DNA from: Luzula sylvatica
Lineage: Eukaryota; Streptophyta; Magnoliopsida; Poales; Juncaceae
Direction: 5' to 3'
NCBI GenBank assembly: GCA_946800325.1
Contig: OX326961.1
Span: 49,517,793-49,581,792 of the forward strand
Length of the DNA stretch: 64,000 nt
Of this stretch, positions 1-15,750 are shown piece by piece (positions within the stretch are counted from its first letter, which is position 1; each line of letters begins with the position of its first letter). A program made the position numbers and the translations under genes. The notes under the pieces were generated by a model. It worked only from the letters and a program-made list of their open reading frames with translations, was not told the origin of the DNA and ran no database searches.

Positions 1-229
1 CCTCTTTTATTTACATGTCGGTCATTTTTTACATTTTTGAATTTACATTATAGTCCTTTTGATTTATTATACTATAATACTATAATAATACTATAATACT
101 TGAAAATATAGAATTTTATTGCTATCAATCTAATTTATAATTTTATATTTTCAAGTATATTATAGTATTATTATTATTATAGTATACAAAATTATACTTA
201 TCCATTTGACCCCTCAAGGCCTAAATATA

Positions 230-1830
230 TTACTAAACATTTTTAAGAAAATATGATAATTGATTTTTTTTAAGGTGTTAGACTTCTATTTTTGCATCTT
301 GAAGAAATTTCCGAAAAAATAGAAATTTGTGTATCTTAATCTTCTCTTACGGAGTATTATGTGGATAACATTAAAAATGAGTATTTTCCTCGTGTTACGA
401 TTCGATTTTGACATATTTTAGAAAATAGGATGATTGAATTTTTTTGAAAGTGTTAGACTTCTCTTTTTGCATTTTGAAAAAATTTTGGGGAAAAAAATTG
501 CGTGTGTTAGTCTTCTATTACAGAGTATTTTGAGTACAACATGAAAATTATGTATTTTAGTCGTGTTGCACTTGATTTTTTTCATTTTTTAGAAAATAGG
601 ATAGGTGATTTGTTTTGAAGGTGTTATACTTCAATTTTTACATTTTGAAGAATTTTTGGGAAAAAAAGAAAATTTGTGTGTGTTAGTCTTATATTACGGA
701 GTATTTTGATGATAACATGAAAATTAAGTATTTTGGTCGTGTTACAGTTCAATATTATCATTTCTAAGAAAATATGATAATTGACTTTTTTAAGGTGTTC
801 TTCACTTTTTGCATTTTTTAAGAATTTTTTGAAAAAATAGAAATGTGTGTGTGTTAGTCTTCTAATACGAAGTATTTTGAGGACCACGTGAAAATTAAGT
901 ATTTTGCTCGAGTTACACTTCAATTTTAATATTTTTAAGAAAATATGATAATTGACTTTTTTTTAATGTGTTAGACTTCACTTTTGCATTTTGTAAGAAT
1001 TTTTTGAAAAAAAAAGTTTGTGTGTGTTAGTCTTCTATTACGAAGTATTTTGAGGACAACAAAAAAATTAAGTATTTTGGTCGTGTTACAGTTCAATATT
1101 ATCATTTTTAAGAAAATACGATGATTGCCTTTTTTTAAGGTGTAAGACTTCATTTTTTGTATTTTTTTTGAATTTTTTGAAAAAATATAAATTTGTGTGT
1201 GTTAGTCTTCAAATACGAAGTATTTTGAGGACCACATGAAAATTAAGTATTTTGCTCGGGTTACATTTCGATTTTAACATTTTTATGAAAATATGATAAT
1301 TGACTTTTATTTAAGATGTCAGACTTCACTTTTTGCATTTTTTAAGAATTTTTTGAAAAAATAAAAAAGTTTGTGTGTGTTAGTCTTCTATTACGAAGTA
1401 TTTTGATGACAACATGAAAATGAAGTATTTTGCTCGAGTAACACTACTATTTTAACATTTTGAAGAAAATATCACAATTGACTTGTTTAGAAGGTGTTAG
1501 AGTTCTATTATTGCATTTGGAAGAAATTTCTCAAAAAAATAGAATTTTGTGTGTGTTAGTCTTCTATTACGGAATATTTTGAAGACAACATGAAAATTAA
1601 GTATTTTGATCGTGTTACACTTCAATTTTTCATTTTTTAGAAAATAGGATATGGGGCTTGTTTTGAATGTGTTTGACTTCACTTTTTGCATTTTTCAGAA
1701 ATTTTGGGAAAAATACAAATTTTTGTGCGTTAGTCTTCTATTACGGTGTATTTTGAGGACAACATGAAAATTAAGTGTTTTGGTCGTGTTACACTTCATC
1801 ATTATCATTTTTAATAAAATATGATAATTG
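230..1830. repeat. Satellite array A, ~175-bp unit, about 9 copies
   Basis: A degenerate tandem repeat. The landmark GTGTTAGACTTC (with variants) recurs near 272, 449, 620, 795, 967, 1140, 1317, 1494 and 1670, giving a period of about 175 bp. Each unit also holds a TTAGTCTTCTATTACGGAGT-like block and an AACATGAAAATTAAGTATTT-like block. Short open frames inside it repeat with the unit and are not genes. The array is preceded (about 75-200) by an AT-rich palindrome built on CTATAATACTATAATAATAC. Units differ by substitutions and small indels, so the array is old. Confidence 0.85.
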
Positions 1831-2152
1831 TTATAGGATCCGATATGATGCTAGCCATGTCATGTAAGTTAGGAATTTGTTTTATAAATTATTTTAGTCA
1901 GCACATTAGTTACAGGATTTCAGGACCAGTTATCCTATCTCGAGCAATCATCATGGGTAACGACTAGCGGTGGCAATAGATCGGGTTCGAATCGGATCAT
2001 CATCGATAACCACTTTTTTGTACACGATATAAATAACAAACACATCATTTTTTTATTCAAAACAACATAACATTTTTTATTCAAAACATAACAACAATAG
2101 AACATAACATTACATCACCCGTCACTATAAGAAACAAAGATAACCAAAAAGT
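1831..2152. other. Spacer between satellite A and GST 3' end
   Basis: No coding signal was recognised. The GST 3' UTR probably occupies the right part, next to the stop codon at 2153. A GGTGGCAATAGATCGGGTTCG stretch near 1970 resembles ends of degenerate plant foldback repeats, but I could not pair it convincingly. Confidence 0.4.
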
Positions 2153-4822
<2,670 letters not shown>

Positions 4823-4889
4823 TCAATGAGCTCATCAATGATGCTGCAGACTTCAAATTTGACCGAATTCTTTGTATCTTTTATGGATG

Positions 4890-5615
4890 TACATGACTCG
4901 TGTAGCGAGTTAATAGTTTGCTAGTTTAACATTTCGAAAATTTTGTTGTTTATAATAAATATTTCTGTATGTTTTCTTTTGAATAAAAATAATAAGAATT
5001 GAAATGATTTGTTGTACACGCCAGCGTATATTATAAATAATAAATAAATTCAAGAAGCATAATATTTAATTGTAAAATATACGTAAAACTTCTACGAAAA
5101 TATTATGTACATATTTCATATTTCATATTTATATACTAACAAAAAGAAAAGAAGCGAAAGAAAGAAAAAATTATTGTTCGTAAAATCTTCTATATTGTCT
5201 GTTGTCGTTAGTAAATATTAAATCATAGTAAAATAATACATAAAACAAGTGTTAAACACGGTGATTTAACATTTTATTTTGACTGTGAACAAATTATGAA
5301 TGATTGTCCAAAAAGATATACAACGCAGAAATAAAATATAGAATAGTTCAAGGTAATTCTAATTGAACAATTGTAGTCTAAACCTTTTCCACTTTGAATT
5401 CAGTACAAGATGATAGATAATACTAACAGAAGATCAACCACAATGTTCACCATGTAATGTTAATATTTTTTGGCTTGATGAACACTCCAAAGTAACTCTA
5501 ATAAATAATCAAATAAGTGACTAGAAAAGAGAGATGTTAAAAAAATGGAGACACATAAGAAGAAGGGTAACCAGTATGGACCGGTTTATTTATTGGGAAT
5601 TATAATTTGCCTCGT
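4890..5615. other. AT-rich intergenic DNA
   Basis: I see no gene, RNA or clear repeat boundary here. It contains the distal GST upstream region. Confidence 0.5.
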
Positions 5616-5677
5616 TTTCTTCTTACTATATTATTATATTATACTATATATTAAAGTTTAACGAATTGAGCCAAATC

Positions 5678-6185
5678 GATGATAGCATAGATGATAACAA
5701 CACATGCTCACTTTGCAAGAAACCAGAGTTTGAAATCCAGTCACAACATCATATTCTTTTCATTAATTGATGCGTTGTAAATAACATTCTACAATTACAA
5801 ATTTTAACACAAACTAATGATAGCACAGATGGTAACAAAACATGCTCTCTTCCCAGGAGACTGGGGTTCGAAACCCAGCCACAGCATTATATTATTTTCA
5901 ATAATTGACACATGTACACTGCTGAAGTTGAGTTCAAATACTTAACACTTCATATGGAATCACATCTTCAAGTTTGTCCTGATGGTTTGAGCTGTGGGGT
6001 ATTTCACTGATAACCCGAGTTTGAATCACGGCAACATCATTTTTAATTTAATGAAGTTTGACACGTGTCCTATATGATTAATATACTAAAAGTACAATCA
6101 TAGACATAAAATGAAGATAGCGCAGATGGTAAGAACACATGGATGTTGTGTTGCCAACTCGGGTTCGAAGCCCAGCCATGATTTT
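5678..6185 (+). repeat. Cluster of four tRNA-like (SINE-head-like) units
   Basis: Four related units at about 5678, 5818, 5960 and 6113. Units 2 and 4 carry good RNA polymerase III boxes: TAGCACAGATGGTAA and TAGCGCAGATGGTAA (box A-like), then GGTTCGAAACC at 5865 and GGTTCGAAGCC at 6162 (perfect box B). Units 1 and 3 are decayed (GAGTTTGAAATCC and GAGTTTGAATCAC). Spacers share TTGACACATGT-like text. None folds into an obvious complete tRNA with aminoacyl stem, so I call them tRNA-derived repeats, not tRNA genes. Confidence 0.65.
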
Positions 6186-6439
6186 GTTTTTGAATGTTTC
6201 AAAGAGAAATGATTAGTGACTCCAAGAAACACACTTCGTCTTTCAAACAAAAATGATTAATGACTCCAAAAAACACATTTATTGATCAATGTGTTACATT
6301 TAATAAAGAGATTATTGATTGATTACCCCAACATACACAAATTATACACAATTAATTTAAAGATGATATATTCTCAAATTATTAATGTATAAATAAAATA
6401 TTTATTTCTCAAGAAACTATAAATTGATAATGTTAAAAT

Positions 6440-7030
6440 TACAATTCATGAACATCTAAATTACCAAAAATAAATAAATAATTTATTTGTGTTCAAATTT
6501 GAAAAATATTTTTTATTGTCAAAGAATAAAAAAATAGAAACTAAAAGAGTCGAAACTATAATTAAACCCTAAAAAATATCAAATAATATATTTTCACTAT
6601 CTTAGTAATTTAAATCAATTTTACTACAACTTGAGAAATAATTTTTTACTGTCCAACAAAATAAATAAAAACAAAAAAAGTCAAAGTTATAACTAAACTC
6701 TAAAAAATATCGAAATATATTTTTGCACAATCTTATTAATCAATATGACTTTTTATATAATTTGAAATATATTTTCTATTTGTCCAAGAAAATTAAAAAA
6801 ACAAAAAAAGTCAAAATTATAATTAAAACCTAAAAATAGCTATCTATATTCTTTTGCAAGCTTATTAATGAAAATAATTTTTGCTATAATTTGAAAAATA
6901 TTTCTTTTCATTGTTGACGAAAATAAATAGAAACTTAAAGAGTCAAAATTATAATTAAATACAACAAATTATCAAATTATATTTATACATAATCATATTA
7001 ATCAAAATAGTTTAAGCTATAATTTAAAAA
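6440..7030. repeat. Tandem repeat, ~131-bp unit, four copies
   Basis: The motif AGTCAAAATTATAATTAAA and close variants recur near 6548, 6678, 6809 and 6941, each followed by CCTAAAAAATATC-like text. Units are diverged. They lie just upstream of the Helitron-like 3' end at 7208. Confidence 0.75.
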
Positions 7031-7420
7031 AATAGTTTCTCCGTTGCAATCAATTTTATATATGTCACTCCATCTCTCTAAATGTGATGTTTATTCCTAA
7101 AAAAATCTAATGTCTATTTTTTGTCATAATTAAGTTTAAAAATATATAATTAACAAATTCAATATAAATAATTTTAAATCGATCGAAGCGGAGCGAGATC
7201 CCCCCTAGTTTCTTTTAAAACCTCAGATTAACACTTTGATCAACACGATAATTGAAAGAACATGATTAACGAGTAATACATAATTAGCAAATTTCAAATA
7301 TTAATTGAAAGAACATATTATTTTTTATTAATTAGGTATTAATTATTAATTATTAATTCTCATGTTAATTAATGTGTTAATTGAGATTTGAACAAACCTT
7401 GAGAAAATGCAGGGCACAAG

Positions 7421-8012
<592 letters not shown>

Positions 8013-8194
8013 GGGCACAAGTCTCTTACTTATTTGGAGTAATTTTATGTATATTCTTCGAAAAGTTCAAAATATTTTATTTGTCCCTCTACAATTATAA
8101 ATTTCACATTTATCGAATCGAAATTCAAAACGTATCAAAATCATCTTTTTAAAAATGAAAATCTATCATACTTATCCATTTGAAATTTATAAAT

Positions 8195-10026
8195 ACCAAA
8201 TTATGCTATAATACTATAATAATACTATAATACTTAAAAATATATAATTTTATTGCTATCAATCTAATTTATAATTTTATATTTTCATGTATATTATAGT
8301 ATTATTATTGTATACAAAATTATACTTATCCATTTGACTCCTCAAGACCTAAATATATTACTAAACATTTTTAAGAAAATATGACAATTGATTTTTTTTT
8401 AAGGTGTTAGACTTCTATTTTTGCATCTTGAAGAAATTTCTGAAAAATAGAATTTTTTGTGTCTTATTCTTCTTTTACGGAATATTATGTGGATAACATT
8501 AAAAATGAGTATTTTGCTCGTGTTACGATTCGATTTTGACATATTTTAGAAAATAGGATAATTGAATTTTTTTTTTGAAGGTGTTAGACTTCTCTTTTTG
8601 CATTTTGAAGAAATTTTGGGAATTTTTTTTTTGCGTGTGTTAGTCTTCTATTACAGAGTATTTTGAGTACAACATGAAAATTATGTATTTTAGTCGTGTT
8701 GCACTTGTTTTTTTCATTTTTTAGAAAATATGATAGGTGATTTGTTTTGAAGGTGTTATACTTCAATTTTTACATTTTGAAATTGGGAAAAAAATAAATT
8801 TTGTGTGTGTTAGTCTTCTATTACGGAGTATTTTGATGACAACATGAAAATTAAGTATTTTGGTCGTGTTACAGTTCAATATAATCATTTTTAAGATAAT
8901 ATGATAATTGACTTTTTTTTAAGGTGTTCTTCACTTTTTGCATTTTTTTAAAAAAAATTGAAAAAATAGAAATTTGTGTGCGTTAGTCTTCTAATACGAA
9001 GTATTTTGCGGACCACGTGAAAATTAAGTATTTTGCTCGAGTTACACTTCAATTTTAACATTTTTAAGAAAATATGATAATTGACTTTTTTTTAAGGTGC
9101 CAGGCTTCTATTTTTGAATCTTGAAGAAATTTCTGAAAAAATAGAAATTTGTGTCTTAGTCTTCTTTTAAAAAGTATAATGTGGATAACATTAAAATTGA
9201 GTATTTTACTCATGTTACGCTTCAATTTTGACATTTTTTATAGGATATTTGATTTGTTTTCAAAGTGTTAGACTTTACTTTTTGCATTTTGAAGAAATTT
9301 TGGAAAAAAAAAAGAAATTTGTGTGGGTTAGTCTTCTATTACGGAGTATTTTGAGAACAACATGAAAATAAACTATTTTTGTCGTGTTACAGTTCAATAT
9401 TATCATTTTTTTAAAAATATGATAATTGTCTCTTTTTGAAGGTACTTCAACTTTTGCGTTTTGAAGAAATTTTAGGAAAAATAGAAATTTGTGTGTGTTT
9501 GTCTTCTATTATGGAGTATTTTGAGGACAACATTCAAATTATGTATTTTGTTCGGGTTACATTCCAATTTTAACATTTTTAAGAAAATATGATAATTGAC
9601 TTTTATTTTAGGTGTTAGACTTCTATTTTTGCATCTTGAAGAAATTTCTGAAAAAATATAAATTTGTGTGTTTAGTCTTCTTTTACGGAGTATTATGTGG
9701 ATAACATTAAAATTGAGTATTTTGCTCGTGTTACGCTTCAATTTTGACATTTTTTAGCAAATAGGATAATTAATTTTTTTTTACGGTATTAGACTTCTAT
9801 TTTTGCATTTTGAAGAAATTTTGGGAAAAAAACAATTGTGTGTGTTAGTCTTCTATTACGGATATTTTGAGGACAACGTGAAAATTAAATATTTTGGTCT
9901 TGTTGCACTTGATTTTTTTCATTTTTTAGAAAATAGGATAGGTGATGTGTTTTGAAGGTGTTATTATACTTCAATTTTTGCATTTTAAAGAATTTTTGAG
10001 AAAAAAAGAAATTTGTGTGTGTTAGT
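8195..10026. repeat. Satellite array B, collinear with array A
   Basis: This repeats the organisation of 75-1830: the same AT palindrome (about 8213-8310), the same TTTGACTCCTCAAGACCTAA lead-in near 8333, then about ten ~175-bp units (landmarks near 8402, 8580, 8751, 8920, 9096, 9268, 9440, 9613, 9787 and 9957). It stops abruptly inside a unit at about 10026, where unrelated purine-rich sequence begins. The first units of A and B match each other better than their neighbours, so the whole block was duplicated, not just the unit. Confidence 0.85.
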
Positions 10027-10095
10027 CACAAGGGATAGAAGAGAGAAGACTTTGAAGAGAGAAAAGAGAAGAGGGAATTTGTTTTGGTGAGAATT

Positions 10096-10603
10096 AGGAG
10101 TGTTCATGCGGTCGGTTCGGTTCAAACCAAACCGTATAAGACCAAACCAATTTAATTCGAACCGAACTAAATTCAAACCGAACCAAACCATTTTAACTTT
10201 CGAACGGATTAAGAACCGAACCGAATAAACCGAATTCTTATTCGGTTGAACCGAATAAGATATATTATAACTTTAAAATAAAATAAATTTTTCGAGAAAA
10301 TATATTTTTTTATCAAAAAATATAAATACTTATTATAAAATATAATTACGTTATTTTATAAAAAAAAAAAATTATATTTTAACATTATTATATTAAAAAT
10401 TACGAAAAATGAGATGTTATTCGGTCGGTTCGGTTTAACCGATTTTCATCACATCAAAACCGAACCAAACCAAACCGAATAAACCGAACAATACTATTTT
10501 TTGAACCGAATCGAACCAAATAAATCAAAAAATCGAACCGATTAAACCGAATTCGACCGGTTCGGTTCGGTATCCGAATAAACCGAACCGTTTGAACACC
10601 CCT
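10096..10603. mobile_element. hAT-like MITE rich in CGGTTCGGTT words
   Basis: The left end AGGAGTGTTCATGCGG mirrors the right end CCGTTTGAACACCCCT. Flanks TGAGAATT (10088-10095) and TGAGAATG (10604-10611) are a near-perfect 8-bp duplication. Inside are many CGGTTCGGTT/AACCGAACC inverted words around an AT-rich centre. This fits an old non-autonomous hAT-type element; no coding capacity. Confidence 0.6.
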
Positions 10604-11210
10604 TGAGAATGAATGAATAAGACGCAGAAGAAGACAGAGAATAGATATATATGATAGCTGAACTGACGGTGCTACTTACTCCCTAAACTCGGCACACAGA
10701 ATGAGATGAGCACCAAAGGAGAATGCCATGTACGGTGTGGCAATTAAACCGTAGACCCTGTTCATTTTGTATAAACATTGACAGTTTAACATTAAGATTT
10801 TGTTAACATTAACTTCATATTAAAGAATTTGTTACCGTTGTTAATAAGATTTGATTTTGAAATTGGATTTTGTTAACGTTGCTAATATTATTAGGTAATA
10901 AGATTTGTTACTTTTACAAATTATAATTATAATTTAGTTTAATTTCTTTTATTCTATTCATTTTTTCAGTTCCAAATTGATATGTTTTCAATTATATAAT
11001 TCAGTCTAATTGATATTGATATGTTTTAAATTTTATTTGTTCTTATCTTAATATTCATGTAATAATTGAGCTACACTTCGAATATATGCTGGCCTTTTTA
11101 TGAGTCATTGTTTCCGTTCCATTACATGGAAATTGGAATTAATGTATCAAATAAAATGAATAAAATGCAAAGTAGGACTAAAAGGCCAGACGAACAACTA
11201 AAGCTTTTTG

Positions 11211-12470
11211 GGCCCGTTTGGCAAATCATGAAATAGAAGAATAGAGAAATAAAAAATAGGCATCTATTTTAACTTATTCTATGTATGTTCCGCGATATTA
11301 GTGAGTGAGGAAAATGGATTAGAATAACATGCAAGGTGTCAATGACCAAAATACCCTTATTATTAGTTTTAATTTATAGAATAAATTTAACCCTAATTCC
11401 AAAAAATAATATATTTATTAGTGCAATTTTACATACACAACCTTACATTTATAAAAATTGTGCAAATAGATTCTTACAATTGTGAAAATTAAATTTTACA
11501 TACACAACCTTACACCAGTGCAAATATCCTTTTTTACATAAGACAATAATTAGTTTTATGATTTTTTCTAACCTTGTTACCAATAAATTGGAATCAAATT
11601 CCGGTTTTATTTTCCATGTGCCTTTTCGTACAAATATCCGTTCAATTCCAATAGAAACATCAGTGATTTTTAATAAAAAATGGTTCCAATTTCTTGTAGA
11701 AATGCCAAATCCAACAAGTAAGAAGTTTACCGTACTTCCTTCAAAAAAAAAATTTACCTAACAACTGTTGCAAATCGACAATTTGGAGGATCGAATCAGT
11801 TTATTATGATTTGGTGAAAATTAAAAACAAGGATTATAAGTGTTAGTGTGTTACCGGTACCGGTATGGGTATCTCTTTAGACAATACTTCAGAGAATGAG
11901 AATGAATATGTTATAATTACAAAAGTAATTTCAATAATGTTCGACTGGTAAGATTGGTATCTCTTTAGACAACTCAAAACAAATATTCAACTTCAAAAAT
12001 AGGCTCGAAAAAGAACTAGAAAAATTGAATCTTTAAAATACAAAAGTAAAAACCAAAAATGGTAAGATTGGGATCTCTTTCGAGAGAGAAAAATCTGAAA
12101 ATCTGGATAAAGATTTTGAATGGACTTTTTAGAAAGAGCATCACCGGAGAACCGTCCAAGAATGAGCTTGGAGGCGGAGTTTGTTTTGTCGGATCCATGG
12201 AAGGGAAGAGAGATGAAAATATTTCTTTTATTTGCCACGTAAGCATTAAATTGAATATCCAGGGGTATTTTTGTCTTAAATTTATGTCTATTCTATGGAA
12301 TAGAGCTAGCTATTCCGTCTTTCATATGGAATAGCTCAAATCCACCAATCCATCATTTTATTCCAAGATATTCCTTGTTTTTCAAAATATGTTCGACTGG
12401 AATAGAACATTTAAACCACTCTATTTCTCTATTCTGCCCTATTCCATATATACCGAACAAGGGAGGGTCT
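11211..12470. mobile_element. Putative foldback/TIR element
   Basis: The left end GGGCCCGTTTGGCAAATC, with AATAGAAGAATAGAGAAATA inside it, is mirrored on the right by TATTTCTCTATTCTGCCC and CCGAACAAGGG. Arms are imperfect and I found no clear target-site duplication. Open frames in the middle have no recognisable domain. A Tourist- or hAT-like non-autonomous element is the likeliest reading. Confidence 0.45.
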
Positions 12471-12514
12471 AGGTTTGCAAAATCAAAAAACTGAGGTCGA
12501 GGAGGGGTTTGACA

Positions 12515-12800
12515 TGGTGTCCTCCAACTCAAAAAAATATTCTTGATGAGACGGTAAAAGAAGGTTAAGTGAGTTGATTAGTATTTATTAATTGACTCGA
12601 TTAGTGTTTGAATTAACCGTTAATTAAATCGACACATCAATTCACATGTATTAATATTAACATATTATAAAATATTAACATGTCAATTAAACATATTTAT
12701 TAGCATTTAATTATGTCAATTAGAAATGCTAATTTACTAACTTAACTCTATTTTGTCACCCCATCAAGATTTTTGGGACGAGTTTGGGGCAAAATATATT
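12515..12800. repeat. Foldback (MITE-like) repeat
   Basis: The left GTGTCCTCCAACTC, ATTCTTGATGAGACGG and AAGTGAGTTGATTAG are mirrored by CTAATTTACTAACTTAACTC, CACCCCATCAAGATTTTTGG and GAGTTTGGGGC on the right, with TTAATTGAC/GTCAATTAG inside. The duplication at the ends could not be defined. Confidence 0.5.
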
Positions 12801-13759
12801 TTCCCGGTCTAGGATTATATACCTACTGGAAATATGTCAAGTGAGAGAATGTAGCCATGTAGGGACATTTTAGTCATACAAACTTAATTTCATGATTTAA
12901 CTGGACATTAGAATCCAAAATCGTGATTATTATATCTTATGTATAATTGTAAGAAATTTTTTTTTTTTTTTTATTTTCAATTGTAAGAAATTTTTTGTTT
13001 CCATAAAAGAGCACATCATCAAGTTAATACAGGCCAATTAGATTGTGATCAAAATATCAAAATTAGTTGATTATTTATTTGAACATGATCCATATAAACA
13101 AACTAAAGCAAAAATTACATGAATTTTAGTCTATTGTGGACAAAGTTCATTTATATTTTTTTGTCTCAATTAATAATAAGATGAACACTAATATTTAAAT
13201 AACACCTTGCAAATATTTAAAAAATAAAATATCATGAAACTATTAAAAAATACATGAAAGGAGAACGAAAATAAAAAATTAGATGTTTAAATATATATTT
13301 TCTATCAATATATTTTCAAGGTGTTTATTTATTGTTGTTTATTTTATTATTATCTGATGTTAGTTTTTCATGAATAATAAATAAAATATGAAAATTATAT
13401 AAACACAACATATAATAATTTTTTTTTTTTAAATCACATGCTAAGAAATTTTATGTATTTTCTTAAAATTAATAAAATTAACAAAAAAAATACAAAAATA
13501 TTTTTTTAATTATTACATATGAAAATACAAGGATATTTTGGTTAATTTTTTTTTAAAATCATTCATAGTATTTGGAAATAAAAGTTTGGTAGAGAGGATT
13601 TGTTGGAGTTTACAAAAAGATAGGAATTTTTTTTAAATATCCAAAAAAATTAGGGAATTAAAAATATACCAAAACACATAAATATGAGCAATCAAACAAA
13701 AAAAACGTAGAATCAAATTACATATTAGGAAAATTTAAAACATTACCGACTCGAAGACT

Positions 13760-13788
13760 CCTGCGCAATTGCGCGGGAAAAAATCTAA
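13760..13788 (+). mobile_element. Helitron 3' terminus
   Basis: A hairpin CCTGCGCAATTGCGCGGG (13760-13777, one G-T pair) is followed after seven bases by CTAA and then T, as required for a Helitron 3' end (CTRR before T). The same palindrome core occurs in the Helitron ending at 50555. The body is presumably the AT-rich DNA to the left (about 12.8-13.76 kb); I could not place the 5' TC end. Confidence 0.65.
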
Positions 13789-14074
13789 TTTTAATTTGAA
13801 GTAAAACGATTATGATAAATCTGATATTTGTAAGTTACAATTGAATTTATATGATAGGTTTCAAATTTTGTGTGGATAAATCTGATGTTTTTTTGTTGGA
13901 AAATTTTATTTCACAGACACAAATAGTTTGTATATGTTTACGGTAGACAACAAAGTTTGTAAATTAGTATTATAGCTCTCTCGGCTTGAGAGATAGTAAG
14001 CGTTTGAAACGACCACCTATTTTACCCCCACTTATCCCGTAATAATCTCATTGATTATCCTTCTTTAATAACTC

Positions 14075-14400
14075 TCATTATTTGAGTTGCAGGTTATTCG
14101 AGTCATTCGGATCGCGGGTTATCAGTTTGCGGGTCATTCGATTTTCGGATTATTCGATTTCGAATCGTTATGGTTTTTGGGTCATTCGATTTCAGGTCCT
14201 TTCGATTATTAGGTCGGAATCAAATGACTCGAAAATTGGAACGACCCGAAATCGAATGACCCGCAAACCGAAACGATACATGACCCGAATTACCCGAACT
14301 CGTAATGACATGGTCCTAATCCGACACGAACGGAAACCAAATGACTCGCAAAGCAAAGAACCCGTGATTCGAATTACCCTAATCTGAAATGACCCGTACA
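14075..14400. repeat. Imperfect inverted repeat of GGGTCATTCGATTT words
   Basis: The left half carries repeated GGGTCATTCGATTTC; the right half carries GAAATCGAATGACCCG and related words, with the centre near 14210. It looks like a decayed foldback element. No ends or duplication could be fixed. Confidence 0.45.
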
Positions 14401-14454
14401 TAACTCGACTCGACATGTCCGATGAATATATATAGAGGCCATTTACTGTGTGTG

Positions 14455-14740
14455 CCCTCTCATCCCCCCCCCTATTCACGATGTGGGGGGGAAATAATAT
14501 CCATCTCCCAAATTTATACCCCCCCCATTTGAATTGATAGTTAATTTAAATTATTAATTATATTGATGACTAATACAATTATATTAATCGTTAATTATAT
14601 TTAAATTAATCGTTAATTTAAAGCACAATTAACCGTCAATTGAAATGAGAGGTGCAAATTGGAGGGGACAATTAAAACCAGACCTCACTATTCACAAATT
14701 GGATACAAATCGTGAATAGTGGGGGAAATTGAGGGGGAAG
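14455..14740. repeat. Foldback MITE-like element
   Basis: CCCCCCCTATTCACGAT near 14464 pairs with ATCGTGAATAGTGGGGG near 14710, and a second pair of C-run/G-run blocks lies inside. A TA run follows at about 14740. The centre is TTAATTAT-rich. No duplication was established. Confidence 0.5.
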
Positions 14741-15261
14741 AGTATATATATATATATATATATATTACGACAGATGCAAATTGATTGTGTCTGTGAATAA
14801 AAAAATTTATTTTCTTGTTTTGAAAGGATTAATATGATATTTTGAGTTTAGAGAGGAACATAGTGAAATTGTCCCTAACCATCTCCGTAAATTCTACAAA
14901 ACACCCACTTTAATTTGTAAATAAGAACAAAATAATGTTACCCATAAAAAAATCGATGTTTCCAAAGGTTATTCGAAATGTCACAAAACCCATCAGCAGC
15001 AAAGGTCCAAGAAAATATTATCACGTCGGCATCAATTATAACTTGGTTTTTCCTGACAAAATATCATCTCGAATCCATGACTTCTCTGCGTTTGTGGTTT
15101 AGTTGGATCTCCCGAACGTTCGAGAAGCCTCTCAAATACAAAAATCACGACTACCCCAATTTTTCTTTCCCTCAATAATTAAGATTCAAGAGACACGACA
15201 CCAACCAACCACAACCACAACCACAACCACAAACCAGTCAGATTCCCAGGGTTAGCTCTCG

Positions 15262-15293
15262 TGACGTCAGAAGTATATTCAGTCGCCACGTGG
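15262..15293 (+). promoter_or_regulatory. TGACGTCA and GCCACGTGG boxes upstream of the reticulon gene
   Basis: A perfect C-box palindrome TGACGTCA (15262-15269) and a perfect G-box GCCACGTGG (15285-15293) lie 16 bp apart, about 460-490 bp upstream of the RTNLB start codon. Both are bZIP-binding core sequences (established knowledge). That they act on this gene is inference. A short ACCACAACCACAA tandem run lies just upstream at about 15205-15233. Confidence 0.5.
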
Positions 15294-15750
15294 AAAAACA
15301 ACAAATTAAATTTCAAAAATTAAAGTTATTTCAAAATTAATTATTCAGAGGCCGTAATAAATAAATAAATAAAAGGACACGACACACGGAAATTCCAGAT
15401 TAAGAAATGGACCGCGATACAGCTTAAAAGCAGGCCGGTGCCGCTGGTGCTTTACACGTTACCCTCCTCTCTAAGACACTCTAATCTTCTGTAACCATTT
15501 CTCTATTGTCATCGTAATTTCTATGGGCAATTTAGTAAATTAACTACATAAGATCGAGAGTGGAGAACTTTAAGACAGACGACCGTGAGAACGGACATCC
15601 CCGATCCAACGGCTGGTATTCCTTCTTCATTCTCAACCCCATTTAAACCCTTACCTGTATTGTAAACACAAACCCAAACCCAAGATCCCTTTTTCTTCGT
15701 CCTTCCTGTGCATCTCATACCGAGATCTCACTCTCTCTAGCAAAATCTTC

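Larger units (their letters stand above)
5620..7208 (+). mobile_element. Putative non-autonomous Helitron (3' end at 7208)
   Basis: The right end GATCGAAGCGGAGCGAGATC followed by CCCCCTAG and then T has the layout of a Helitron 3' terminus: a short GATC/GATC stem, then CTAG with the cut before T. The left end is inferred from TCTTCTTACTATATTATTAT near 5620, similar to Helitron 5' ends, but the flanking A is not evident. The body carries a tRNA-like tandem cluster and a 131-bp tandem repeat. The 3' end is moderately supported; the 5' end is a guess. Confidence 0.4.

Noticed and set aside
624..1691. Open frames of 60-99 codons on the minus strand in satellite A
   Set aside because: They recur with the 175-bp unit and read the same low-complexity text; repeat artefacts.
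5818..6180. Genuine tRNA genes
   Set aside because: Boxes A and B are good in two units, but there is no matching acceptor stem or clear anticodon arm.
5678..7030. CRISPR-like array
   Set aside because: Repeats are diverged, spacers are not uniform, and the DNA is clearly plant nuclear.
8584..9750. Similar minus-strand frames in satellite B
   Set aside because: Same reason; they are shadows of the tandem repeat.
11558..12334. Coding frames inside the 11.2-12.5 kb element
   Set aside because: Overlapping frames on both strands, no domain, no splice sites.
14082..14479. Basic Arg/Ser-rich frames
   Set aside because: Produced by the GGGTCATTCGATTT inverted repeat; no protein family.
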